64,000 bases of DNA, taken from Przewalskia tangutica. Lineage: Eukaryota > Streptophyta > Magnoliopsida > Solanales > Solanaceae. Both the position numbers and the translations under genes were made by a program. Under the pieces are notes generated by a model. That model was not told the DNA's origin. It did no database searches and was given only the letters and a program-made list of their open reading frames with translations. The stretch is taken from NCBI GenBank assembly GCA_029844215.1, contig CM056725.1, positions 33,758,485 through 33,822,484 of the forward strand, read 5' to 3'. Positions 23,930 through 36,054 of this stretch are shown here, one piece after another (the first letter of the stretch is position 1; each line of letters opens with the position of its first letter).

Positions 23930-26900
23930 TGTCACGACCGATCCGGCCCGTGATCGTGCCTTACCCTGCACCCTAGTGATACAACATCGAGAAAATCGGA
24001 AATAAAAACTAAAACATGAGACAAGACATAAAGTATGAAACAAAGCAACTAAAACGGTCACCATCCCGAATATATACATATATATATCAACTCAATAGCT
24101 TAAATCCTTTTACAAACCCCGCCCACAACAAGATTACATGCACTTCTAAGAATGTGACTATAACTATGACGGACAGGCCCCGCCATACCCCGAATGTACA
24201 AGTAACTACACCGACAGTGGACTATACCAAAGATAAGCCTCCGAGAAACGAGCTTCCTAAAATGTCGAACTGCGGATCCTATGAGCGAGATCCACAACCG
24301 ATGTATTCTACCGCGCATGAACGCAGCCCAAGGCGAGGTCAAGACAACAGTACCAAGTATGTGAAATCAAAATATCAGAAATGAAATCATAATTTATATA
24401 AAAACGGAGACATGTATGATAACCAAACTACGCCCACAAAGTATAAGCAAATATGTCAAGTCGTGACTCACGCCCTCAAAGTCGTCACTCAAATATAACT
24501 ATGGGTCTCACGCCCACAACATCAATCATGCCCGTGGAATACCTTCCTCACTGCCGGCAGTCTATGATATAATCACCCCAAGAAGTACACATGAACACTA
24601 GGTCCCACCTGTGTCATAACAACCGTACGGGGCAAGTACGAAGGCTAACTACCAGATACCAAATCCGCATCATCAACTGACCGGGGCAAGTACGAAAGCA
24701 AACTACTAGATACCAAGTCCGTACTAACAATACTATACAACCAAACCACGAAGCTGACACGGTGCAAGTACGAAAGCCGACTACCAGGTACCAAGGCCGT
24801 GGTCACGAGTCGACCGGCAAGTAATGGCTAACTACTGTGTACCAAGGCCGTGTCACGAGACTTAGCCACTAAACTGAACGTGGCATGTGCGAAGGCTAAC
24901 TACCAGGTACCAAGGCCGAATCAGCCACGACGGGCAAGTACGGCGCTAACTACCGTGTACCAAGGTCAGACAAAAACCTCATGGAGAGCAAGTCCATGCA
25001 ATAACGCTATCAACAGGAGCGTACCCGTGGAATCCTCCGTCACTGCCGGTACGTCCAAGTAAGATCATAACAAATCAACCGACCCTCCATTGAGAGACGC
25101 GGTGGTATAAAAATACAATACTGGCACAACAAGGCTATCACACACAAACATAGGCAAGTTACACACAACTCAAGGTACTTTCATTTTATGTCAACAATAC
25201 GGGTTTCAAACCCAAAAATAATACCCACTTTCATTCTTTCAAAAAGACCTCTTTTACGTAAAAGATACTAATACTCGTAGTATCAAAAACACATTTCCTT
25301 TTCAAACCAAATTACTTTACTGTGAAAAACCTTTACAAGACTTTTAAAATCAAGTACTCTATACTTTTTAAACCAAGTGCCTTTCTTTTAAAACAACATC
25401 AAGTATACTCTTTAAAACTCAAATACTTACTCTTTTCAAAACAAGTAACCTATACTTAAATCAAGTTACCATTTAAAAACCAATGATAAAACCATTCTTT
25501 TGCTTTCATAAAGTCGTTATAACTAACTTCCCATAAAACTGTTATAACACTTTATGTTTTAAACCAATTTAAGACAAAACCATGTCTTTCTTTTAAATCA
25601 AAACTCTTCAATTCCTTTAAAAAAAACAATTACCCATTTCTCATAAAAGCGGTTTCACAACTGTTTAACACAAACCAAGTCCTTAATATTTCCTATTAAG
25701 TCATTTATAAGTCAAGTCCCTTATCTTTCAAGATCAAGTATCTTATCTTTCTAAAATCAATAAATCATTCTTTTACCTACATAAAGTCGTTATAACTAAC
25801 TTCCCATAAAGCTATTATAACACCTTATGTTTTAAACCAATTTATTCACTTAGCACATGACGCTCACCGTACTACATAGTTCACAACAATCATGCTAGAA
25901 AAGATAGGAAGAGGTTCACATACCTCGCGACGACATTATCGACAATTAGCAAAATGCTCCAAGTACTACAACCCGGCTAGCCTTTTCCACCCTTCAAGTA
26001 ATATGCTACTCGTAGTACTTCCACCCATACCGCCATAAAAACGCCTATCAACTTCTAGATCTCTTCAGAGAATATTCTAAATACCGCATTCCTTATTCTA
26101 CGTAAAATTCGCAAAGACCTCCCCGCAACCACATAAATCTCCTCCTACTCGCCTCGCTACTGTGCCAACAACTCCTGGATTACACGCCTAACCTGACGTG
26201 TACAACACCGCCCCACAATAATACTACAAGTTCATCAGAATACACCCAATGTAAATACACTTCAATCCTTTATAAACATCCTTCCAAAATATCTTATACT
26301 CAATTCTAAATTACTACAAGATGTAATATCCAATTACAATAGTGATATAGATCATTACCTCGATAAGCCCAAAATTATCCAAGTTTATATGTCGATCCCG
26401 AGCAACGCTTAGCTCCACCTTACGCCCAACCCGCCTCCAAGCGACCCTTAGAAGTTTCTAAACAACTTCTCTTAACACTTCAACCAAGCTTATGAAGATT
26501 TTCTGTGGTTTCATTTTGCGACTATCGAATAAAGTAGTATTTCCTGCCCTAGTATTAAAACAACTTTGAAATACAACTAGGGATACTAGGATAAGGTATT
26601 TGGGATTATACAATAATACTCAAAGTATTTCTACACAAGTGGGGGAAGGGGGACGAAAATACAAGCTAAAGGGAGGGAGATATTTTGCTTTGGAAAGCTT
26701 AAGTGTGGATGAAATTACTCTTCAACTAAGGGGGGTATTTATAGAGGAAACAAGGGCCATGATCAAGTCAAGTGGGTGGTCAAGATTGGGCCATGTGTGT
26801 GTGGGTCCCACCACACCACATGGCCAACGAAAAACTCTCCAAGTATCATGGCCATTTCGGCCAAGGGGACAAGTGGCTAGCCACTGTCCCTCCACCCGCC

Positions 26901-27257
26901 AAGGGTGCCACATGGGTGACACGTGTCGCCCGATTCGGCCCAAAATATTTCATCTTCCAAAATAGCCCAAATACCGAAACTCTCAACAACAAAGTGGGCC
27001 CCACAAACCCGTAAATTTCTCCCGTGGGCCCCACGTGACCATTTCCGAAAATAAAATCCCATAATTCTAATATAATCCAAGAAGTCCAAATACCAAATCT
27101 GGGAATCCAATTCCCATTAACGAACCTTTTTCCTTCACAAAACCCGGAAACTTTTCCGTCGAAAAATCACACCTTTCTTTCTTTCCAAAATTTCTGTCGT
27201 ATTCTCGTACGTACGTCCCTACATACATACCCTGGAACTACGGGGTATAACAAGCGT
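23925..27257 (-). mobile_element. Inverted type A solo LTR with perfect 5-bp target duplication
   Basis: The LTR spans 23930-27252 in reverse orientation (TGTCACGACC at the left, GGGGTATAACA at the right). It is flanked by AGCGT at 23925-23929 and 27253-27257, an exact duplication. Joining the flanks restores a continuous C LTR (AGTAAGCGTATTCTACTTG), matching other copies. With no internal region or second LTR it is a solo LTR from intra-element recombination. It lacks the 75-base block seen in other A copies, probably by deletion. Confidence 0.92.
24625..24990 (-). repeat. 55-62 bp minisatellite x about 6 in A solo LTR
   Basis: GGCAAGTACGAAGGCTAACT-type units recur at about 24630, 24685, 24762, 24812, 24874 and 24930. 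The intervening CCAGGTACCAAGGCCG-type segments vary. It occupies the same LTR position as the unrelated arrays at 1831, 28164, 34113 and 57456. Confidence 0.75.
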
Positions 27258-29065
27258 ATTCTACTTGAAGGGTGGAAAAGGGCTAGCAATGTTATAGTAC
27301 TTTGGAGCGTTTTGCTAATTGTCGATAATCGCCGCGGCGATGCGAACCTCTTCCTATCCTTTCTAGCATGATTGTTGTAAACTATGTAGTACGGTAGACG
27401 TACGTGCGCTAAATGAATTTGGTTGGTTTAAAACATAAAGTGTTATAATGTCTTTATGGGAAGTTAATTATAACGACTTTATGTAGGTAAAAGAATGGTT
27501 TATTGATTTTTAAAAGATAAGAGACTTGACCTATATTTGACTTGTTATAATGCTAAGAACTTGAATTGTGTTAAAAAGTTGTGAAACCGCATTCGTAAGT
27601 AATGGGTACTTGGTCTTTAAAAGGATAATTTCATATTGATTTCGGAAATGGGAATAAGTATCGAACAAACCATCATAGCTGCTAATAAAGGAAAAAGTAA
27701 TGACAATTAATTATATTAAAACAAGTAGAAACCTCCATCCGCATGTAAGCTAAGATAAGACAAAATTGTATTACATTTCCTAGATCATGGTCGCTCTAAT
27801 AAGATCATTATAAACAAGTACCGATTTTCTTAAATTCCAAAGTAAGGAACTTGATTTCTAAAGGAAAGGAGACTTGAGGAATCAAGTATAAATTGGTTTA
27901 AAAGAAGGTATGGAAATTGATTTTTGGTTTACTTAAAAGATAGTTACTCTATTTTGATACTACGTATCGTGGTGACCTTTATAAAAGAATCGATCCGTTG
28001 AACGAATTTAAGCACGTAGTACCGGGGTTAAAACCCTGATTTGTGGTCATAAAACGAATGTCTAAAAGTATGTTGAGCTTGCCATGCTTGTTGTGATAGC
28101 CTTTGTTGTGCAAGTGTCAGATTGCATACCGCGCTCTCTGGAGGGCGCTTATCCGTTGATTGATGGACATACCGACACGCTGCGGCCCACGAGTATGCTT
28201 CCATTATGATTGTTATCTTGTTATTTCCTTTGGACATACTGACACGATGGGTGGCCCACGGGTATGCTTCCACTAGGAGTGCTGTCTTGTTATTTTCTCT
28301 ATACATACTGACACGTTGGGTGGCCCACGAGTATGCTTCCACTATGAGTGCTATATTGTTATTTCCTTTGGACATACTGACACGATGGATGGTCCACGGG
28401 TATGCGTCCATTAGGATGGTTCCATGGCCATGCTTATACCGAGGTAAGATGTCGGGAAATGCGGCCGTTGTGCGGGCTAAATTCCCGGGTTATATTTGAG
28501 TGATGACTTTACGGGCGTGAGTCCCTGACTTGACATGACTGCTAATATATATATTGTGTACTATAGTTTGGTTATCATACATGTCTCCTGTTTTATATAG
28601 ACTGTTATGATTTCATTTACGTGATTTTTCGCCACATACTTGGTAAATTGTCAGATCGACTCTCTCCGGCCGCGTTCACGCCGCAGGTAGAGGTACACCG
28701 CTTGTTGATCCTCGCCTTAGGATCACGGTTTTATGATTGGGAAGCTCCGCTTTCTCGAGGCTTATCTTTTGGTATAGTCCCCGCCATCAGGTACTTGTAC
28801 ATCTGTGGGTTCATGGCCCCGTCCCGCCATAGTTGTTATAAAAACTCTTAGAGGTCTCAGAGTACTTGTGCAAGGTGGTTTGTAAAGGATGTAATCGTCG
28901 CTTACATATATATATATACGTAAAGGTAACCGCTTTGTTAGCCTGCTCTTATGTTAATCTATTGTTTCATGTCTTTGATTTTATTTCCACGATTTTCTCT
29001 GATGTTGTATCACTAGGGTGTCCGGGGTAAGGCACCAGTCGCGGGCCCGGGATCGGGACGTGACA
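27253..29065 (+). mobile_element. Type C LTR, second part to 3' end
   Basis: Resumes after the solo LTR with ATTCTACTTGAAGGG and carries the TTATAAC doublet (about 27431), the conserved 75-base block (about 27717-27795) and a 69-base array. Ends CCGGGATCGGGACGTGACA at 29065. No PBS follows; an inverted LTR begins immediately. Confidence 0.8.
28164..28437 (+). repeat. 69-bp minisatellite x 4 in type C LTR
   Basis: Units begin GGACATACTGACACG-like at 28164, 28232, 28301 and 28370, followed by GTGGCCCACGGGTATGCTTC. Two open frames here (127 and 97 residues, opposite strands) are repeat translations. Confidence 0.85.
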
Positions 29066-31128
29066 TTATCCTTTTAAGAATTTAAGGTTCATAGTCTTAA
29101 AGCTTCATAACGTAAACTCTTTTAAATTAAGTAACATATACTTTTGTGCGTTGTGAATAAGTTATACTTGTTTATAACGATCTTATTCAAGCAGCCATGA
29201 TCTAGAAAATGTAATACAATTTTGTCTTATCTTAGCTTCTATACAGATGGAGAATTCTACTCATTTTAATTTAATTGATCACGATACATTTTCTTTTATT
29301 AACGCCGCAATGACTTGTTCGATACTTATTCTCATTCGCAAAGAACTTAAAAGTCAACTCGACTCAAATACTTCATAACGACTCTTACCAACATCCCCCA
29401 TAAGACTTGGTAAGAACTTAGGATAATTTAGACGTAACCTTTACATAGAGTAAATCAACATACATACCTCTTAACTTCTAAGAGTAGAAGGAATCATGAA
29501 TAGCACCACATGTATATTCCATACATAGAATCATGTCAAAAGAAGGAAGATGTTCACATACCTCGCGACGATTATCGACAAGTAGCAAAATGCTCCAAAG
29601 TACTTTAACCTTGATAGCTATTCCATCCTTTAAGTAGAATACACTATACGTAGTACTTCAACCTATAATGGCCATAATACGTCCATTAACATCTAGCTTC
29701 AAACGTAGAATATTCTAAGTGTAAAGTCACCTAATTCTACGGAAAATCGGACAACACTTCCTTTGTTTCTACGTACTTTTCCACCTTTTTCAAGGCCCAA
29801 AAATCAATAGCCAAACGCCACATTTAAGGCCCAACAATTCAGCAAATACAAAGGGGATTACACGCCTAATAGGACGTGTAAAATTCTGCCCCACAATCAA
29901 TATAAAATTGTCCAATAATTCCAAGCCCTATTCGGCTACAATGTCACAACAATTATCAATTTCCTTTCAATTCATTTTTCAATCCAAGTTGTTATTCCAA
30001 CATGTTATATACATAATAACAATTACAACAACTATAAATCCTTTCTTCCTTAACATGCGATGATTGTAACTACCGTTCAAATTGATTACAACATTAATGA
30101 CTAACTTGTCCATTTTCGGTTTTTAACATGTCGACATGATCCAAATCTTTTCAAACTTCAATCTATATACCACATGCTCATTTCTTAACTACCATAACAT
30201 GTAATCTTCAATTACATTAAGAAGATGAAGATTTTTACCTCAATAAGCCCTCATAATGTCCAAGCGTAAAAGTCGATCCTTAGCAACTTTTAGCTCATCT
30301 TCTTATGTTCCAATCCACTCCAAGCACTCCTTAGAAGCTCATGGAGAACTCCTCTTCAAGTTCCATCTTCAAATTTGAAGAACACCTTAGGTTTTCACCT
30401 TGCGACTAACGTGAAAACGTCATTTTTCCGGGATCTTTCTATTGAGATATCCTTACAATACCCCTAGGAACCTTGGGTTAAAGTCTTGTGAATTATGGAC
30501 AACAATTGAATTTTTTTTTGTTTGGAGAAATGCACAAAGCCGAGAGCCTCCTATTTCAAGCTCAAAGTTTTCTCTAATTTTTCTAAGTGTGGAGACAAGT
30601 CTTGCTATGTGGGTGAATATATAATTAAATGGAGGGTTAAGATCAACACACTTGTGAGGTTTGGATGAATAGGATGACTTAAATATCTTAGCCAAGTGGG
30701 CTTATTGACTTGGTCAATTATCTCAAGGTTAGGCTTGCAAGACTTGATCATCTTACACTTGATCATCTTACACTTGATCAAATGACCCCTTTGTCCTTGG
30801 TCCATTTCGAACAAGCCCATGTGGGGGGGTGACACGTGTCTCCCTCCCATTCGTCCATAAAATTTCGTAACCCTCGTGGGCCCCACAAAACGTAAAATTT
30901 CTCGGGTGGGCCCTACGTGACCAAATCCGTAAAATACATTTCCACAATGATAATAAATTCCATATTCCTCAAATAATGCATTTTGAGAATCTAATTTTCT
31001 TCAACGAACATTTTTCCTTTCCGACGTTAAGATTTTCCTTCTGAAACAATTCTTTCTTTCGCACTAATTTTCAAGTCTTGCGCTCTCGCTTCATTCTCTT
31101 ATTCATGTCCTGAATTGCGGGTGTAACA
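29066..31128 (-). mobile_element. Inverted, truncated mosaic LTR
   Basis: Read on the minus strand it starts TGTTACACCCGCAATTCAG (B-like start) at 31128, with GGGCCCAC motifs and CACGTG in U3. Through about 30240 it resembles B. Further in it carries type A/C features: GTCGATAATCGTCGCGAGG near 29570 and the 75-base block near 29205-29265. It stops at 29066 without the LTR 3' end. Parts of two LTR types are thus joined in one copy. Confidence 0.65.
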
Positions 31129-31478
31129 CTTATCTCCCTCCCACCAAGCTTTCACCATGTAAAGCTTCCGAGAGTGGAATTAATGATTTTAGGGGTAAAG
31201 TTGTATACTTTGTTGTATAGATACACTTTCCCAAATTTCTTTGAGGTAGTGTCTCGTACATCATGTGTCAAGTTAGCATAAAATAACCTTATAACCTTCT
31301 CACAATAGGAATTCTTTCCATACGTAACTTAGAACCTTAAGACTGCTAAAAATCAACAATAGAATTCTTTCCGCATACGTAACTTAGAACCTTAAGACTG
31401 CTAAAAAAAATCAATTAAACCATAGTCAGAAAATGAAGACAGATCTATCACTTTTTCTCCTCTAACTCATTTGGTAAT
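31129..31478. other. Low-copy flank with a 53-bp tandem duplication
   Basis: About 350 bases with no counterpart elsewhere in the window. It contains a two-copy tandem repeat (about 31308-31360 and 31361-31413) built on GAATTCTTTCC and ACTTAGAACCTTAAGACTGC, differing by a few bases. No coding sequence is recognised. It may be part of the locus that continues at 34884 on the other side of the C solo LTR. Confidence 0.5.
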
Positions 31479-34400
31479 TGTTATACCCCGTAGTTCCAGG
31501 GTATGTATGTGAGGACGCACGCATTTGAGAATAATGGCGTAAATATTGGAAAGAAATGAAGATGGATTTTTCGACTAAAAGTTTCCGTTTTGTGAAGGAA
31601 AAGATTCGTTGATGGGAATTGGATTCCGATTTGGTATTTGGGCTTCTTGAATTATATTAGAATTATGGAATTTTATTTCCGAATTGGTCACGCTGGGCCC
31701 ACTGAGAAATTTACGCTTGTGGGCCCACTTTGTTTTCGAGATTTTGGCCGTTATGGAGATTTTTGGAAGATGAAATATTTTAGACGAGTAGGAGGGCGAC
31801 ACGTGTCACCCCCCTAGGTGGCTCTTGGCCCAATTATTCTAGACAAGTGGCAAGACAAGTTGCCAAGTCTGCTAGATATTTGTGTGGACAAGTGCCTCAT
31901 GGGACCCACACACACTTGTCCCCAATATCAACCACACACTTGCCTTCATCCTAGCCCTTGGTTGTCCTATATATGCACCCTTAGTTGATGAAAACTTCCA
32001 CACTTAACCATTTCAAGACTTGAACAAATACTCTCTCCCTTGCCTTGTGGTTTCGGCCATGGTGCTATTCCTTGACCTAAATTTGTCCAACAATTCTTAA
32101 ACTCTCAAGTATTCTTCCCTAAGGTGTTAGGAAGATTGTGTACCAAGAGTTGGAAAAAATTTCACACCCCTAACCTCTAAACTTCACCTTGGCCGAGAGC
32201 TCCATGAACAAAAACCTAAGTGTTCTTCACTTTTGAGTCAATCTTGAAGAGAAGTTGGTTAGGAGCTTCTATGGGTTGCTTGTAGCGGATTGGAACGTAA
32301 ATATTTGGAGCTAAGACTTGCTTGGAGCGACATTAATTTCTTGGATAGATTTTGGGCTATTTGAGGTAGTAAATCTTAACCTCTTTGTGATTTGGTCATT
32401 ATACATATATTATAAGTATATTATGGAGTATATAATATATGGAGTAAAGTTTGGAAGAGTTGGATCTTGTTAACTTGTTAAAAGAAAGGATTGGCCGCTT
32501 GCCATTAAAATGGTAAAACGTATCTTACTTGTGAAGAAGTAATTAACAAAGTAACTATAACTTATATTAAGACGGAATATAAGTTGGATGACTAATGAAG
32601 TAATTGGATAAGTAAAATGGACAAAGTCGCCAAGGACCCCAACTTAAGGATCAGATTTACTTTGGACAAGATTTACTTTGGACCGTATTTACATTGACCG
32701 TATTTACATCGATCAGATTACATTTCTCGTTAAGGGAAGATTTTTCAATCGCGTTCGCTTGGGCGTGTGATCCCCTTTTAATTATTGTATTGTTATGAAG
32801 GCGTGATAGTAAACCGCACGGCCATGCCGTAATCCCTTCTTTACTTATTGTTGTTATGAGGCGTGATAGTAAACCGCGTTACCGTTTGGGCGTGTAATCC
32901 CCTTCTTTATGTTGTTTAATTATTACGCCTTATATATATATGGTATATATATTACGGTTATTCGGGCCTTGGAGAAAGATGGAAAAGTGAGTAAAAACGG
33001 AGGAAGTGCTGCCGAATTTTCCGTAGAATTAGAGGGCTTTTTTTATTGGTATAAGTCTTCAATGGTGAGTAAGGTTTGATAGAAGTACTATGACCATTTT
33101 AGGAGTGGAGTACTACGTGTGGCGTGATCTACTTGGCTTAAGGAGTAGCCGACGGGTTGAAGTACTTGGAGCGTTTTGCTATTTGTCGATAATCGTCGCG
33201 AGGTATGTGAACCTCTTCCTATCTGTTCTAGCATGATTGTTGTGAACTATGTAGTACGGTAGACGTACGTGTGCTAAACGAGTTTAGGTTGGTTTAAAAC
33301 ATATAGTGTTATAATAGCTTTATGGGAAGTTAGTTATAACGACTTTATGTAGGTAAAAGAATGGTTTATTGATTTTAGAAGTTAAGAGACTTGATCTTGA
33401 AAGATAAGAGACTTAACTTATAAATGACGTTTTATGAAATGTTAAGAACTATGAATTTTGTTAAAAAAGTTGTGAAACCTCATTCGTGAGTAATGAGTAC
33501 TTGGCTTTTAAAGAATAATGTTTTACTGATTTCGGAAATAAGAATAAGTATCGAACAAACCATCGCAAATACAATAAAGGAAATGTATTGACTAATTGTT
33601 ATTAAAACCAATGAAACCTCCATCCGCATAGAAGCTAAGATAAGACAAAATTGTACTACATTTCCTAGATCATGGTCAGAATAAGATTGTTATAAACAAG
33701 AATAAATCGCCACACATAAGACATATGTTACTCAATTGTTTTAAAAGAGATTAAGACTATGAGTTATGAAACCTTTCTAAAATAAGAGACTCGAGCATTT
33801 GAAATTAGGCAAACTTGAACGCTTGGAAAATAATGTTGTTACTTGATTTTTAAAAGAAAGTGTTCGTTTACTTAAAAATGTGAGTCACTGCTTTTAATAC
33901 TACGTATCGGTGACCTTTATAAAAGAATTGGATCTTTCTTTTAAAGAATTTAACGCATAATACTTTGGGGTTAGAACCGCCTTGGCATAAAATGGAAGTA
34001 CTTCAAATGTGTGTAACTTGCCTATGTTTGCGTGTGATAGTCTTGTTGTGCAAGTACTGTATTTCTATACCACCGCGTCTCTCAATGGAGGGCCGGCTGA
34101 TCTGTATGTATGATTCTTTATCGAGTCCCATGAGATGGGCCGAGACACGTATTCCACCTGGTTCTTTATCGAGTCCCATGAGATGGGCCGAGACACGTAT
34201 TCCACCTGATTCTTTATCGAGTCCCATGAGATGGGCCGAGACACGTATTCCACCTGGTTCTTTATCGAGTCCCATGGGATGGGCCGAGACACATATTCCA
34301 CACGATTTATACCTAGACTGCCGGCAGTGAGGAAGGAGTTCCACGGGCATGAGGGATGACTTTGAGGGCGTGAGTCCCTGACTTGACATGACTACTTTTA

Positions 34401-34883
34401 TGTTGTAAACTGTAGTTTGGTTATCATACATGTCTCATGTTTTATATAGACTGTCATGATTTTATTTACGATTTCGCCACATACTTGGTACTGTTATCGA
34501 CCTCCCGGGCTGCGTTTCATGCCGCAGTAGAAGACATCGGTGGATCCTCGCCTTAGGATCACGATTCGTGTTGGAAGCCCCGCTTTCTTGAGGCTTATCT
34601 TTTGGCATGTTACCCGAGTCCAGAGGTTCTTGTACATTCGTGGTATGGCGGGGCCACCCGTCATAGTTGTTGTCACTTCTGAGGTGCAGTAATCGTTGTG
34701 GCGAGTTTGTAAAAAGGATAATTGTTCGTGTTTTTATGTATATACGTAAGGCAACTGTTTTGGTCTGCTTATTTATCATGTCTCTTGTTACATGTTCATG
34801 TTTTTATTTCCGCTGATTTTCTCTGATGTTGTATCACTAGGGTGCCCGGTAAGGCACTACCACGGCCCTGCCTGGTCGTGACA
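31479..34883 (+). mobile_element. Complete type C solo LTR (3.4 kb)
   Basis: Starts TGTTATACCCCGTAG and ends GGTCGTGACA. No PBS follows the 3' end and no PPT precedes the 5' end, and both flanks are low-copy, so this is a solo LTR. U3 has GGGCCCAC at 31695-31702, GTGGGCCCAC at 31719-31728 and CACGTG at 31800-31805. The likely TATA is TATATATG near 31969. Carries the 62-base array (about 32745-32920), the 75-base block (about 33603-33685) and a 48-base array. Flanks (GTAAT left, TATAA right) do not give a clean duplication. Confidence 0.82.
34113..34305 (+). repeat. 48-bp minisatellite x 4 in type C solo LTR
   Basis: TTCTTTATCGAGTCCC starts at 34113, 34162, 34210 and 34258, each followed by a GATGGGCCGAGACACG segment. 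Near-identical units suggest recent expansion. Repetitive frames on both strands (about 120-142 residues) come from the array. Confidence 0.9.
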
Positions 34884-35856
34884 TATAAACCAATTCCACC
34901 TACCAGAGCATGATTTATTTTGGAACATAGGGGAGTAAGACATTACCTCGTAACTGCTTTTGATTCTCGCTCTGCTCACGATGGGTGCTGGTGTTGCCTC
35001 GGATGTTGGGGAAACATAGTCAGGGTCCTTTGCATCATTATTTGCTCTTGATTTTGAGGCAACATTTGGTGTAAAATTCCAGAATATTCTGCGGACCCCT
35101 TTGGAATGAAGTTCCTTAGGGGAATGTCGTCTGATATATCCTCTTCTTCTTCCTTCTCGGTATCATTTGGTGGAGTGGATGTTAAGAGAGAGCTGGGAGG
35201 ACTGTTCACACCGAAATCAGTGTCAGTGCTCCTGCTTGTGGAGGTGTCAACAGGAAGAGTCGATTCTTCAACAGGGAAAGTCGACTCGCCTCTGACCTTT
35301 AGCAGTTTGACCTTCACCGAACTGGCTTTCAAAAACCCTTTTTGACCTTCTGGTCGGCATTGTTGATTTTGACTCTCTCGATGCAATGTTGGAGAAATCA
35401 AATGTTGTATCAACATCGATTGAGTTTTCCGAGTCACATAGATAGAAAACTTGTAATGACTCATCTGAACCAAGCATAATCATCGCTACAGTTGCGCCTT
35501 CCTCAACAGATTTTAGTTCATTGATGGCTACATAGTGCTTGTACATCTTGTTGCTATTTGGTGGACTTGTTGACATTGGAGAATACTCTTTGGTGTTTGT
35601 GGATTTTGGGGATATGGACATGGGAGAGAGTTTTGACGAGTTAGGCGTGCTTGAGAAGCTTTGGATTTGAAAATATGACGGTGTTTGGGCTTCCATTTGA
35701 TAGATTGATAGGCGGTTGACTGATGTGATAAGTCCAAGACATAATTGGGGGTTTTCATCATGGCAACATTTAATTACACTCAAACTCTCTTTCTTAAATT
35801 TAGGTAGTATAGAATAATTGAAACACTTCACATACCTAAAACAAAGGGTTTTACAT
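34884..35856 (-). pseudogene. Unidentified protein-coding remnant
   Basis: Low-copy sequence with a strong minus-strand coding look. An open frame from 35831 to 35268 (187 residues) has a Ser/Pro/Thr-rich stretch (SPMSISPKSTNTKEYSPMS) and then a basic TRRSKRV segment. A second overlapping frame to 34976 continues with PVDTSTSRSTDTDFGV, an acidic run (EKEEEEDISDD) and IPLRNFIPKG. The two frames overlap at 35268-35473, so a frameshift, or possibly an intron, joins them. No domain is recognised. Acidic low-complexity plus basic motifs occur in both plant nuclear proteins and the extra ORFs of some retrotransposons. I do not assign a function. Confidence 0.45.
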
Positions 35857-36054
35857 TGTTACACCCCGCATTTCCAAGAGATTGAGATGAGAACGTGCGT
35901 AAGGAATTGAGATTTGAATTTTGGAAAGCAATAAGATTACTTTTCTTAAAGAAAAATATCGGGAATTTGTGAAGGAAAAGTTATTATTTGGAATTTGATT
36001 CTCATATTTGGTATATGGGATTAGTAGAGTATATTGAGGTTTTGAATTTTCAAG
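35857..36054 (+). mobile_element. Type B-like LTR 5' stub
   Basis: Starts TGTTACACCCCGCATTTCC and follows the B U3 for 198 bases in diverged form, then is cut by the inverted LTR end at 36055. The rest of this LTR is not in the window. Confidence 0.6.

Noticed and set aside
28028..28499. Frames of 127 and 97 residues on opposite strands
   Set aside because: Both are read through the 69-bp minisatellite of a type C LTR and have no counterpart in other LTR copies.
31405..31440. CAATTAAACCATAGT shared with the LINE 5' region (about 61211)
   Set aside because: Only about 15 bases match and the surroundings do not. Too short to claim a LINE fragment.
34113..34305. Possible CRISPR-like array
   Set aside because: Units are adjacent with no unique spacers, lie in a plant LTR, and no cas genes are present. 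The same holds for all arrays here.
34003..34431. Repeat-protein-like frames (MGLDKEPGGIRVSAHL and others)
   Set aside because: They fall entirely on the 48-bp array inside a solo LTR and are open on both strands, as expected of a tandem repeat and not of a gene.
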